64,000 bases of DNA from Halicephalobus mephisto (lineage: Eukaryota > Nematoda > Chromadorea > Rhabditida > Panagrolaimidae). The translations under genes and the position numbers were made by a program. The notes under the pieces are model-generated. The model worked only from the letters and a program-made list of their open reading frames with translations. It was not told where the DNA came from and made no database searches. Of the stretch, positions 33,048 to 45,400 are shown one piece after another; positions within the stretch are counted from its first letter, which is position 1, and each line of letters opens with the position of its first letter. The stretch lies in assembly GCA_009193035.1 (NCBI GenBank), contig SWDT01000170.1, forward strand, positions 1-64,000. Direction: 5' to 3'.

Positions 33048-34290
33048 ATTTTTAATTTTTATTATTGTTGAGTTTTTAAAGTGAATATGGTAAATTTAAT
33101 TTTTAAGGTGATTTTAGACTTTTTTAGTTACAGTAATCCATGATCATTGGTACTGTAATTTTGTTTTAAAATTACTTTAAATGTGAAAAGTTTAATTACA
33201 ATAAATAAAAATAATTTTAAAAAATTATATTTTTAGAATATTTAAGAAAATTTTAAAAAAATTATTTTTATTAGAAAATTAAAAAAATTATTTTTTTTAA
33301 GAATTTTTAATAAAGTTAAAAAATATGTTTTTTTTGAAATATACTGTAGATTTAGAATTTGCAAGAAAATTGTTTTTCTTTATATTAAAAATATATTTTA
33401 AAAGTTTTATAATTCATATATGATTAATATTTAATTACAGGAAAGAATAGTTTTTTAAACCGGAAAATGCGTGACAATGAAGTTCAGAATTTTAATTTTT
33501 GATTATTTTAGAATTAAGTTTGAATTTTCAAAATATTTCGAAATTTAATAAAAAATATGAAAATTTCGAAATTTTTAAAGATTCTTTAGTTTTCTAAAAT
33601 TTAATTAAAATTTTAAATTTGCGAAAATTTCGAAATTTTTCCAGAATTTTATGGAAATTTGGAATTTCATAAATTTTTGGAATTTTCTAAAATCTAATTA
33701 AAATTTTCGAAATCTTTATAAATTTTATCGAAGTTTTTAGAATTTTTTAAAATCAAATTAAAACTGAAATCTTCGAAAATAAAGAAATTTAGAGGTTCTT
33801 TAATCTTACAGAATATAGTCAAAAATTTTGAAATCTTGAAAAAATCTTATCGAAGTTTTTAGAATTTTTTGAAATAAAATTAAAACTTAAAATCTTTATA
33901 AATTTTATCGAAGTTTTTAGAATTTTTTGAAATAAAATTAAAACTTTTAAAATCTTCATAAATTTTATCGAAGTTTTTAGAATCTTCGAAAATAACGAAA
34001 TTTGGAGATTCTTTAATCTTCCAAAATCAAAGTAAAATTTTTAAAATCTTCAAAAATGACAAAATTTCGTAATTTTATAAAGAATTTTAAATGTAAAAAT
34101 TAATAAAATCATTGAAAAAACAGTTTGCATTTTTTGTATTTTATAATTATTTACACAAATACAATTATGGGATTTTATAAAACATCATCATCGTCTTAAT
34201 TTTGATGGCATATTTTAAACAATCTAACGGTGTATTTTTAACAGAAATTTACTCATCATGCAAAAGATTAATTAATTTGACAAATTTGTA
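33048..34290. repeat. Intergenic, degenerate AT-rich repeats
   Basis: From about 33530 to 34090 there are loose copies of ATTTTATCGAAGTTTTTAGA and AATAAAATTAAAACTT. I see no gene. Confidence 0.5.
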
Positions 34291-34299
34291 TTAAACTAA

Positions 34300-35115
34300 A
34301 AAAATAAAGTCCATTTGCTCAAATTAGCCTTTGGAATGAGATATATGATTTTTGAAGTTCTTAGAATACTGATTCAGAATCTTATATTTTTAACAATCTT
34401 CTAAAACAAGATAATTTAGAAAATTTCTAAATTTAAAATTGAGTTATTTGTGTTTTTGATCATTTTTGCAAAAAATTAATTAAATAATTTTAACCAAAAA
34501 TAAATATGCTTAATTACGAAAAAAATTATTAAAATTGACTAACAAGAAAAGTTTATTTATTCAAATTAGCCTTCGGAATGAGATATATCGTTTTGAAGTT
34601 CTTAGAATACTGATTCAGAATCTTATATTTTTAACAATCTTCTAAAACAAGATAATTCAGAAAATTTCTAAATTTAGAATTAAGTTATTTGTGTTTTTGA
34701 TCATTTTTTCGAAAAATTAATTAAATAATTGTAATAAAAAAAATATGCTTAATTACGAAAAAAATTATTAAAATTGACTAACAAGAAAAGTTTATTTGCT
34801 CAAATTAGCCTTTGGAATGAGATATATGATTTTTGAAGTTCTTAGAATACTGATTCTGAATTTTATATTTTTAACAATCTTCTAAAACAAGATAATTCAG
34901 AAAATTTCTAAATTTAAGATTATGATTTTTTGTATTTCTGACTATTTTTGCAAAAAATTAATTAAATAGTTTTAACCAAAAAAAAATATGCTTAATTACG
35001 AAAAAAAATTATTAAAATTGACTAACAAGAAAAGTTTATTTATTCAAATTAGCCTTTGGAATGAGATATATCGTTTTAGAATTTTTACAATTCTGATTCA
35101 AAATCATATTTTTGT
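34300..35115. repeat. Roughly 240 bp tandem array
   Basis: Four units start near 34311, 34549, 34787 and 35033. They carry CAAATTAGCCTTTGGAATGA, GATATATGATTTTTGAAG, TTCTTAGAATACTGATTC and ATATGCTTAATTACGAAAA. The first phrases match the outer arm of the foldback element in wdr-20 intron 1. Confidence 0.8.
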
Positions 35116-35164
35116 TTAACAATTTTGAATTCATTTTTTTACAGTAGTTTAGAAAATTAGAGAG

Positions 35165-35830
35165 ATTTTAATCTTAGTAATTAATCTCGAGATTTACTTC
35201 CTCTATCAAGTTTGCAAGACTTTATCTAACTAACTAACGCCTTAGGGTATGTATACATATATGGTAGAAAAGTTTCTTTTTTATAGGTCACTTTCGTAAC
35301 TTTGAAAATTTTAGATTCTTACTTTTTCGACAAGTTTTGTTTTTTCTACAATAATCACAAAATTAGAAAGAGTTTAATCTCAGTAATTAACCTCCATTGC
35401 CTTTTCAGTAAATTTTGTAAAATTCTATTTATCTAACTAACGCCTTAGGGTATGTATATACATATGGTAGAAAAGTTTCTTTTTTGTAGGTCACTTTCGT
35501 AACTTTGGAAATTTTAGATTCTTACTTTTTCGACAAGTTTTGTTTTTTCTACAATAATCACAAAATTAGAAAGAGTTTAATCTCAGTAATTAACCTATTT
35601 TTTTAGTAAATTTTGTAAAATTCTATTTATCTAACTAACTAACGCCTTAGGGTATGTATACATATATGGTAGAAAAGTTTCTTTTTTGTAGGTCACTTTT
35701 GTATCTTTGAAAATTTCAGATTCTTACTTTATAGACAAGTTTTAATTAATTTTTTTACAGTAATTTAGAAAGTTAGAGTTTAATTTCAGTAATTAGCCTT
35801 CACTTTTTTCAATAAATTTTGTAAGACTTT
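35165..35830. repeat. Roughly 210-235 bp tandem array
   Basis: Three units contain CTAACTAACGCCTTAGGGTA, TGTATACATATATGGTAG, AGGTCACTTTCGTAACTTT and TTCTTACTTTTTCGACAAG. Confidence 0.8.
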
Positions 35831-35955
35831 ATCCAACTAGATAATGCTTGAAGTTTTGTATAAGTTGTTAGAAAAAATTAAATCTTTTCTTTCATGTCTA
35901 TAGTCTTATTAAAAATTTTAAATTATTTTAATTTTTAGAATAATTTTGATTCAAA

Positions 35956-37594
35956 ATGGATACTGTAAAGAAAAGTCCCTATTCGAAACCGTATCTACCG
36001 TACCTCATGCTAGGGGAACTGACATTCATGGAATTTGGTTTTTTGATCATTGTCTTCCTCAACAGTCGGACCCTCTTCAGAATCCTGTTTGATACTTCTT
36101 TGAAAAAGGCCCAGTTGTCTCCGATTCTGCAGCTCCACATGGGATTCTGGGTTGTGTTATCCATCGTCACATTGGTCCACAACACTTACAGTTTAATTTT
36201 CTGGAGAAGTAACGGTAATTAATTATTTATTTTCACTGTATAACTACACAAAAGAGAATGTGACTTTTGATCAATTAAAAATGGAAATCGTCACTATTAA
36301 GTTACAATTTTCGTCAGAAAAGTCCAATATTCACGGAAAATGTGACAATTGTGTTACATTTCGCAATTATTAAGAAGTCGAAAGTTACACTTTCTTGTGG
36401 GTAGAGATTTTGGATAGTGTCTATTTGTAACTCAAATCAAGACTTTCTAGTCACTATCCAAAAACAGCTCCAATACATAAAAAGTGTGATTTTTGGTTCT
36501 GTAACAATTCCGAAATGTGATATTTTTGAAGAATATTCGACATTTGTGACGGAAAGTGGAACTTAATAGTGACAATTTTGTTTATTACTGTACTAAAAAT
36601 TACACTTTTCTGTGTAGAGATTTTGGATAGTGTCTACTTATAACTCAAATCAAGACTTTCTAGTCACTATCCAAAAACAGCTCCAATACAAAAAGTGTAA
36701 TTTTTGGTTCTGTAACAATTCCGAAATGTAATATTTTTATGAATATTTGACATTTGTGATGAAAATTAAAAAATAATAGTGACGATTTGGATTTCTTACT
36801 GTATCAAAAGTTACTTTTTTGTATTTTATATCATTTGCAAAAACTTCTATCTCCTTGCTCTACATCTTTCATTACTGTATATTGTGGTTTGATTGTTTTA
36901 TAATTATTAAACAATTACAGAAAACATATATGAACCTTTATTTTTCTACATCAGCGGAGCTTGTTATATTTCAATTCAGTCCCTTCCTACTGTAATTTTG
37001 TTTTTTTCTACAGTTGAAAAATGTCTGATTTTTCAATTCAATTTGAACATCCATCTAAAAAAAGTCGAACGTTTTTTGTTGATTTTTTGTGTTTTGACGA
37101 TGACGGGAATCGGCATGAGCGTCGGGGAGGGCTTCGTGGCTTCTGCCCCGGCCCCGTTCCCGTCGATTACGAAATGCTTATCTCCTGGATGTATGAGTTC
37201 AAACAGAGTGGCTGGAGATCGACAAAATACCGTAAGAATATCCATGGCAATTTTGAATATTATAGGTGGATTTTTTTTATTTTATTTTTTTCGAAATTCA
37301 AGATATTTTTTTAAATTTAAAAATCACAAAATATCTGCAAATTTAATTATTAAATTTTTATTTTTTCAAGTTATTTTGGATCTTTTGGTACATGGAATAG
37401 CTTTGGTGATTTCGAAAATCTCCAACGATGCCGCAAGCAACGTCCTGGGAAGCTACGCCCGTGTTTTCTCTTCCGTCGACGGCCTTTTTTGTGCTTTTTT
37501 ATTTTCATCAACGATAAACAAAATCAAAAACAAAATGACTCCGATAAAGATCACCGGACCTGGCGGGACATCTGGCATCATTCCTATTTCCTAA
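35956..37594 (+). CDS. Seven-transmembrane chemoreceptor-like protein, family uncertain
   Basis: Two exons (35956-36214 and 36921-37594) join in phase to give about 310 residues. Seven hydrophobic segments can be counted: near LTFMEFGFLIIVFL, MGFWVVLSIVTLV, EPLFFYISGACYISI, FLLIFCVLTMTGIG, ISMAILNIIGGFFLF, IIKFLFFQVILDLLV and SSVDGLFCAFLFSS. An intron from 37266 to 37370 is possible (G|GTGGAT to TTTTTTCAAG). It would preserve frame but remove the loop between TM5 and TM6, so I left it unspliced. VEKCLIFQFNLNIHLKKVER after TM3 is loosely like the post-TM3 region of nematode Sre receptors. Coding content is AT-rich near the 3' end. Confidence 0.6.
36235..36835. mobile_element. Dispersed inverted-repeat element, copy 2 (intron)
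   Basis: It holds three subunits of the family at 19160-19545: TTTTGGATAGTGTCTA, CAAGACTTTCTAGTCACTAT, AACAGCTCCAATAC, GTGTGATTTTTGGTTCTGTA and AATAGTGACGATTT. The outer ends TACACAAAAGAGAATGTGAC and, inverted, CAAAAAAGTAACTTTTGATA are terminal-repeat-like. It fills the intron of the second chemoreceptor. Confidence 0.65.
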
Positions 37595-37599
37595 AATTA

Positions 37600-38080
37600 T
37601 GTAAATTTTTCTAATATTTTTCTTTAATTTAAAAAAAAATAAAAATTAACAATTTAAAAATTTAAAAAAAAATAAAAATTAACAATTCTAAAATTTAAAA
37701 AAAAAATAAAAATTAACAATTCTAAAATTTTTTTATTTTTAATTATAATAATTAAACTTTTTTTAACTTTTGAATTGTATTTTGATGATTTTTATTTTCA
37801 GCTTATGTCCTCAGGCTGAAAATGAATAAAATCAAAAATTGGAGAACATTTATGAAGATTTTTATATTTATTTTTTGGATTTATATAAATTATGTAAATT
37901 TTCCGAATATTATTTTTTTAAAAATCAGAAATTTCAAAAAAATTAAAATTAACAATTCTAAAATTTTTTATTTTTAATTATAATTAAACTTTTTTTAACT
38001 TTTGAATTGTATTTTGATGATTTTTATTTTCAGCTTATGTCCTCAGGCTGAAAATGAATAAAAATCTCAAAAATTTAAAT
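37600..38080. repeat. Duplicated block with a hairpin downstream of the chemoreceptor
   Basis: A roughly 240 bp block occurs twice. Both copies carry AACTTTTGAATTGTATTTTG followed by TTTTCAGC, a 12-base loop and GCTGAAAA (near 37795 and 38032), a perfect 8 bp stem. The second copy is diverged in the AT filler. Confidence 0.65.
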
Positions 38081-38469
38081 CAACCAAGTATTTCGAAAAT
38101 TGGCAGACTTTCGTTATCGAATTCATCAATGACTTCATCGACTTACTTCCCAAGACAATAGGCAGATCCATCGTTGTTCGATTCTTTCAAAAAATTTCTC
38201 AATTTGATTCTTTAAAAAAAGTATTAAATAACTTAATTTACAATTTCAAATATCTCATAAAATAAATCTTTCATAACTACCGTATTCTTTCAATCACATC
38301 CAGAATTTCGTAATCCATTACTTTTGTTGTATTTGTTGCTCCAAGTAACTTACATAACGACGAGAAAGATAGATACCATAGAAAAGTTCATTTAACAGAT
38401 GCCCGAAACACATTCCAAAATCCGTGTGGAACTCAACACACACAACGAACATATTTCTCGTAAAAAAAC

Positions 38470-38620
38470 TGTATGTTCCCTTGTCAATGTTAAAGAAATC
38501 CATTCAGGACCAGGCGTTTCTTATCGATGTTAAGAAAATCCGTTCAGGACCAAGTTTTCCTATCGGTGTTAAAGAAATCCGTTCAGGACCAAGCAATCCC
38601 CTATCGGTTGTACTTCTCAA
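38470..38620. repeat. Roughly 42 bp tandem array
   Basis: Three units of GTTAAGAAAATCCGTTCAGG plus ACCAAG, each followed by TATCG-like sequence. No gene is supported at 38081-38826. Confidence 0.7.
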
Positions 38621-38826
38621 AAATAACGGAGTACCCGATCCAACTTCAAAAAACAAATCCAATTTTACAACCTTTAAAAAACAAAAACTCACAATTACTG
38701 TATTCATACCCATATAGAATCCACTTTATCATCTTCTTAAATAATGATAATCCACAGATCCCAACATTACTAATCCAAAAATCACAAATACAAAAAAACC
38801 GGATTAATAAAAATTCACAGAAAAAA

Positions 38827-40768
38827 TTACTTAATCAACGGCAAGTCGTAAACATAACCCATTGAATCCACAGCATTATATGCAAAAAAATTCTTATGTG
38901 GCATGTCATTTTGAGAAAGAGCTTTGATCGCTTCTTGACTAAGCACACCTCCAACAATAGAACATGCTCCTGGAAATGACGGATTCAAAACAAGTTCTAT
39001 TTCATTATTAAGAGCTTTTAGAACAATTTCTTGAAGACTTTTGTCGCTTTTTTGAAGAAAATCATTCACACATTCCTTCGTTACTTCTTTGCCAGATTTC
39101 CCGAGATAAAGTAAAGCATTAGTAATCAAAAAATTCGCCGGTTTAGTTCTTCTAATAATTCCTTTGGTCAATTTCCTCGGATCAAGAGAAACAGATTCCT
39201 TAAATGATGGATATTCAAATTTCTTTGTAATTTTAGCATCATCTTCTTCAAGTGTTATTGTTTCAAGTTTTTCCGCAACTTTTGCTTTTTTAGAAGGCGA
39301 TGGTCCATCTTGCGAAATTTCATTTTTTTCATCTTTTTCTTCATCAACAAAAGCGTGATTTTTAGGAGCAGGAATCAAAAAATCAAATCCATTAAAATCA
39401 AAAAAAGCGTATCCAATCCATCCAAATATTCCTCCAGAAATAAATCTGATTTTCAATTCACGACAAATATTATCGATGGATTTGATCAAGTCTTCAATTT
39501 GGTCAACCAAAATAACAAGATCAAATTGTTTTAAAAATTCTTTTTTAACTTCATTTTTATCCATCTTCTTAGCTTCCAAATTAACCATCGGATTCAGAAC
39601 TTTGACAGATTTTTCAGATGCAATAGCACGCTAAAAATTAAAACAAAATAAATAATTACAGTTTGAAAAACTTACATTTTCATCTGGTGAAGTTTTAGGA
39701 TCAATAAGGAAGGTTTTCTCATCACCGACATTCTTGTCATCGGCAATTACCAGTTTTTTCAATCCACACAGCATCAGATTCTTCGCGACTTCAGCTCCAA
39801 GGAGACTCATGCCGTAGATCAAAGCAGTAGAATTACGAAGTCTGAAAATCAATTTATAAAAAGTCGAAATTTTTTAAACATTTTATCGCTGATTTTTTAT
39901 TTTATTCATTTTCAAAATCCATGTTAAATTTTGTTAAATATTATTATATAATGAAAAGTCAGATAAATTTGCATAAATTCCAACTTTTGATATATGAAAT
40001 TTCACGTACAGTGAAACCTCGCTAAAAACAACCCGAAGGGACGGCAGAAAAGTTGTTTTTACAGAGGAGTTGCCTTTATCGAGGGGTTTACTAGGGGAAA
40101 ATCCACAGTAGGGATCGGAACCGAGTTGTCTTTAAAGAGGATTAGCTTTTATCGAGGAGTTTACTAGGGGAAAATCCACAGTAGGGGTCGGAACCGAGTT
40201 GTCTTTAAAGAGGATTTGCTCTTATCGAGGGTGTTTATATCGAGGTTTCACTGTATTTACCTTTTCAAAGAACTATGTGCTGTTTTATATTTCTATAGAT
40301 ATATATCTAAAATCTATTATCAATTTTTGTTAGTTTTCTGAAGTTAGAAAATCAAATAAGTCAAATTTCATATATCCAAGTCGTTTATTAATGCCGAACT
40401 TTGGTAGATTTTAGGATTCTTTGTTTTATATTTTAATTTAAACAATTTTTACAATTAGGTCCGTTTTCCAACTAATTATGTTTAGCTTTTTCAAAAAATT
40501 ATTAAAAACTGGAATCCTAAATTTGCGAATTTCGTTGATTAACTTGTTCTAAGACATTTTAACAAAAATAAACTACGAATTTCAAAGATATTTTAAAAAA
40601 ATAGAATTTGATATATGGATTAAAATTAAAAAGTTACTTTGAGGGAATTCTGTTGTCAATAAATTTAAAATTTTACCGATTTTGAGCGTCCAAACCCCAA
40701 AGACGGATTTGACGGTCGTAGACGGCGAGTTCGTCACTTGAAATTTTAACTTCCATCGGTTCGGCCAT
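38827..40768 (-). CDS. aos-1: SUMO-activating enzyme subunit AOS1/SAE1
   Basis: Three exons (40768-40677, 39841-39676, 39630-38827) join in phase to give 353 residues. Exon 1 encodes MAEPMEVKISSDELAVYDRQ and IRLWGLDAQNR, the E1-family N-terminal signature. Exon 2 has YGMSLLGAEVAKNLMLCGL and the nucleotide-binding VIADDKNVG. A Ser/Lys-rich acidic insert (near PSPSKKAKV) may be a nuclear signal. The C-terminus SIVGGVLSQEAIKALSQND and PHKNFFAYNAVDSMG is characteristic of SAE1. AOS1 pairs with UBA2 to adenylate SUMO; the catalytic Cys is on the partner, so its absence here is normal. Intron 1 holds a MITE. Confidence 0.92.
40009..40253. mobile_element. MITE with pogo/Tc1-mariner-like ends, copy 2
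   Basis: A 245 bp element in aos-1 intron 1 is flanked by TA (40007-40008 and 40254-40255). It begins CAGTGAAACCTCG and ends with the inverse CGAGGTTTCACTG. The inside contains a tandem duplication of about 75 bp with TTTACTAGGGGAAAATCCAC and GAGTTGTCTTTAAAGAGGAT. It is non-coding. Confidence 0.85.
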
Positions 40769-40918
40769 TGTTGATTTCTGAAATTCCGTAATAAAAATAA
40801 CAAAAAATAGAAAATATAACTTTTAACGATTACAACGTTTAAAATCCAAATCAAAAAATCCCGAAATAATTAATAAATAAAAAACAAAAAATTAGAAATA
40901 TTTCTGGCCAGAAATTAA

Positions 40919-41576
40919 TTACTTGTAATTTTCGTTTTTCCGGCCTTTCTTGTAGTCGGTTCTGCCCCTGTTTCTGTTGTCGTTTCGTTGATTCGAGCCC
41001 GGCATGGGATAGAGACAAACTACTTCGTTGCTGATTTTCTTCTGTTCCATAGACGAGTCATTGTATCTGAAAAAGTCGTTTCACATGTGAATTTCCAGAC
41101 ATATCCTACCTATTTGCGAACATTTTCTCAAATTCAGGTTCGCGGACGTTATTGACGGATCTTTGGAGGACCGGGTCGTCTGGCACCTTTGAATTCTTCA
41201 CAACAGGAGACAGTTCGGGTTTAGGAGCATTGAATTGCTGTTGTTGAGGGGGGTGCATCTGGGGGGACTGTCCAGGAGGACCCATGTGTTGCTGAGGTTG
41301 TTGTTGAACATGCTGTTGCTGCATGTGTTGAGGCGGAGGTGCTCTCGGTCGCATATGAACAGACCCCATCTGTTGTTGATGTTGTTGTTGTTGTTGTTGA
41401 GAAGGATATTGTCCAGGATAATGCTGCATTCTTTGGTTTTGTTGAGGAGGTCCCTGAGGCGGTTGTCCCTGCATCGGCGGATTCATCCGTACCGGCATTT
41501 TCTGATATTGTTGTTGATTTAGGCCGGGTTGATAGGAGTATTGTTGAGGATTATATGGATGACCAGGGTTACTCAT
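40919..41576 (-). CDS. Gln/Pro-rich protein with basic RG/KK tail, unknown
   Basis: Two exons (41576-41110 and 41066-40919) join in phase to give 204 residues. The ATG follows TTTCAGA, a likely trans-splice site. Residues about 1-120 are Gln-, Pro- and Met-rich with polyglutamine runs. A better-structured segment follows (VREPEFEKMFANRYND, NEVVCLYPMPG), then a basic tail (RNRGRTDYKKGRKNENYK). I do not recognise the family. The composition suggests an RNA-binding or transcription-related protein, which is only a guess. Confidence 0.65.
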
Positions 41577-42478
41577 TCTGAAATATCGATATATGAACAA
41601 AAGTGGACAATAATGAAACAGAAAAATCGCGCGCGCTAACTCAAACCACGTTCATTACATTTAGCCAAGAATTTTATAAAACGTCAGATAGTATCCAGTG
41701 CGAAAAAGTTGGTAAATTTATATCAAGTGGAAAATGACGAAATATAGTGAGTAATTTAAAATTTAAAAAATCCGGCTTCGCGCGATGTATTTTGCCAGTT
41801 TTTCCAGTTTGTATTTTAACCGTGTTTTGATCGTGCCGGTTTTATCGCTTTTTTGATTAGTTTTACCGTTTTATTTCGGTTTTTCGACCAGTTTTGTCAA
41901 TTTTAAAAATTAGAAATTACTAATTACGAAATACACCCGATTTCCGTATTTTAGGTCAATATTGCGATTTGTATTGTATTTTTCTAGTTCCAGAAGTTTT
42001 TTCTAATGCCTACTGTAATCCGCAAATCCAAACCGGGACCATTAATGATCTTTTCATGGCAATTGGCGTTTTTTAGAAAGTGCAAAAACGGCAGAGCAAA
42101 AAGCGCAAAAGATCTGCGACGTTCGTCTGTCGTGCTCTGTTCGCGCGTCTTTCCATTTCGTTTGAGCCAGCTTCTAGTAAGTTTTTTATTCAGCTCTGCA
42201 GTTGCTAGTTCTCCTGCTGGACACTTTTTAAGAACTGATAATTTCCGGGTGTTGAATCTGTCATACTTTACGGATTATGGTTGAATTCATATATGAATGT
42301 TTAATTTTCAGATCGATGAACAACGTCGACTGTTGTGGTCTGTTCGTTGGTCTTTTCGAACCATAACGCAGTGATTTCGTTTGATAATCGACAGGTATTG
42401 ATGAGTGGCCGCTGTTTCTCGCTTGTTTGCTGCTACTTTGCTTTTTCGATTGTCTAATCGGGCTCTGCCTTTGTGAGA
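41577..42478. promoter_or_regulatory. Divergent intergenic region between the Q/P-rich gene and wdr-20
   Basis: Mixed composition, less AT-rich at 42040-42440 than most intergenic DNA here, consistent with a shared promoter and wdr-20 5'UTR. The stretch 42006-42284 is open in one frame but reads as basic, non-conserved sequence. No specific site is recognised. Confidence 0.35.
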
Positions 42479-45400
42479 ATGCAAAGGTCTCCTGTCCCCG
42501 GAAATTTATCAACGACCTCCGCAACTTATTCAAATACTCGCTCAACGACAATCATCTCAACCACAAACCAAGGACAACCTCGGATTTCTGGATATTCCAT
42601 AACTCAAGGTCTCGCTTCTCCGTTAATTTCCCCCGCTCCTGTCGCCGGTCCTTCCACTGCCGTCACAAACAACCTCCAGACTTCGCCGTTGCAGCAGATC
42701 GAGCAGGTCCCGAAGGAGGAAATCAGGTCCCATTTCACCACAACCGAAGGAATCTACAAAAAAATGACTGTAGCTACTTATTCCAGGCCTAACAAAGCCT
42801 CTATAGTCAATACGGTTTGTTTCCTTTTCAGACCGTAGACACTCGCTTCCTTTATTTCGTAATACATAGTTTTTTCGTTTTTATATTAATTTTTCGGCAG
42901 GTAAATCAACCTCATATCCCGTAAGGAAAGTCCATTTATTCAATTAGTCTTTGGAATGAGATATATCATTTTAGAGTTCTTAGAATACTGATTCAGAATC
43001 TATTTAATTTTTGTTTAACAATTTTCTAAAACGAAATAGGAAATTTCTAAATTTAGGATTTTTATTTCTCGTATTTCTGACTACTTTTCCGAAAAACGAA
43101 GGGGATAGTTGTAATCAGTACAGAAAATAAACCTAATTGCAAAAAATATTAAAATTAATTAAGTTAAAAAACGAACGTCTCCAAAATAGTTGCCAAATGT
43201 CGATGGAAAAGTTTAAAAATACTTTTTTTTTAACTTTCGATATATGGAATTCCACACATTTATCCTTTTTTCTCATTCTAAAAAGGTGTTTAGAAAAAAC
43301 CAAGTACAGATTCTGAATACTTATCCGATAAGCTACGAAAATAGCTATGACTTGTTCCAGAAAGCCACTTTGTCAATTGAGAAAAATTTTTTAAAAAGAT
43401 TTCGAAATTAGGCGAGTCAAAAGGAAGCAACGGTCGTACGGTTTTTTCGGTCGATATATGGGACGTAATTCAGGGTGCAAACGCGGTTCCAAACTGTCCA
43501 GTCAGGGTTTCGTTCGTCAGTATTCCTTCTCCTCAATGCAATTGTCCAGATGAAAATAATCAACGACAATTTTGTTCGGATAAAATCTGCTTCAACGTTG
43601 GTAGAGAACTTTTTGTTTTTGACTATGTGTAAGTCATCAAAAACAACCTAAAAATTTTGTAATTTTCATTTCAGCAGTATTCATGGTTCTCCGAATCTCA
43701 GTCTGCCGATCGATAAACGAATTTATAAAGGAACTTTTCCCACGTGCCACGACTTCAACCAACAAGCGGCGACGAGCGAGTCCTGTCAGTTAATCATCGG
43801 ATTTTCTGCCGGACAAGTTCAGTTGATCGATCCACTTCAGAAGGAATTTGTTCCTAGTAAACTTTTCAACGAAGAACGGAATATCGAGAAAACCTCAGTG
43901 ACTTGCGTTAAATGGATCCCGAATCAACAAGGATGCTTCATGGTTTCTCACGCCAGTGGCAATATTTACACTTATAATGAACATTTTCAATGTTTCGATG
44001 ACCTTCCGGCTTATCAAATGTTCAAACAAGGAGATGGATTTGCGATTTATTCCGTTAAAACGAAAAATCAAAGAAATCCACTTTCGAAACTCCAAATCGG
44101 CACTGGATCCGCCATTAACGAATTTGAATTTTATCAAACCGACAATTGTCTCCAGTTAGCAGTTGTAAGTCAAGACGGATATTTGAGGATTTTCGACTAC
44201 CAACAAATGGAACTGATAGGATTAATGAAATCCTACTTTGGGGGTCTTCTTTGTCTCGCTTGGTCTCCTGACGGGAAACTCATCGCTACTGGAGGAGAAG
44301 ACGATTTGTTGACTGTTTATTCCGTGATTGAAAAACGGGTAATTTGTCGTGGACAAGGACACAAGAGCTGGATTTCGAGAGTGGCGTTTGATTCGTATGC
44401 CACTGGGATGAGCACTGCTGTTTCGTCTTCTTCCATCGGAGAAGGTTTGGAAGACAACATTGATGGAACGACAAATGTGGTATATACAACTGCATCAGTA
44501 AACAAATACGGATATGAAGAACCGATGAATGGATGTGCTGAACCTCATAAATTTCCTCCAGCTCCTGTGATTAATATTGTTTCTTCTCCGACATCCAATG
44601 GTGCTAATTTTTCGAAAGAATTTGAAATTAAAAAAAATACATCAATTAGTAATAATTCAGTGAATTTAATTGGAATTGATCAATCTCAAACATCGGCGTA
44701 CAGCGGCTACAGAATCGGGACTGTCGGACACGATACTCAACTTTTACTTTGGGATCTTAGTGATGATATTATTTCCAATCTTGCGGTCAATAAGCCTCCT
44801 GGACCGACAATGGTTACTGTAGGATTGTCTCCTGGAGGTCTTGAACAAGTAAGTTACTGTTTTTTAAAATGATTTTTTAAATAGTAATTTAAAAAAATAA
44901 TAATTTTTTTAAATAGTAATTTTAAAAAATAATAATTTTTCCTAAATAGTAATCTTAAAAAATAATGATTTTTTTAAATAGTAATTTTAAAAAATAATAA
45001 TTTTTTTCAGCAAGTAATGTCGACAAGTACGAGTTCCGACGGTGGGGATTCAGCCAGAGGCAATCAACCAGCAGACATACTTACTAATTCGGGATCTACA
45101 AAAAATAAAATGAAAAAAATACACAAAAGAGGATTCAGTTTTGGAAACAGGTATGTACTTATTTAATAATTTTAATTTTATCTAAAATTTATTTAAAAAT
45201 TACTTTAAATTTATTTAAAAATTATTTTAAATTTAATAATTATTTTGAATTTATTTAATAATTATTTAAAAAACCACTTATTAATTTGAATTTACTTTAA
45301 AATCACCTTAAATTTAGATTAAGTAGAGCCGTCGGGGTTGCTTCTAATCAACAACAGAATGGTTATGTAAACGGAACTTCACCTAATGGAAGGGAAACTT

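Noticed and set aside
41235..41581. Plus-strand frames opposite the Q/P-rich gene
   Set aside because: They are antisense shadows of CAG/CCN-rich codons. The minus strand has the start context, splice sites and in-phase second exon.
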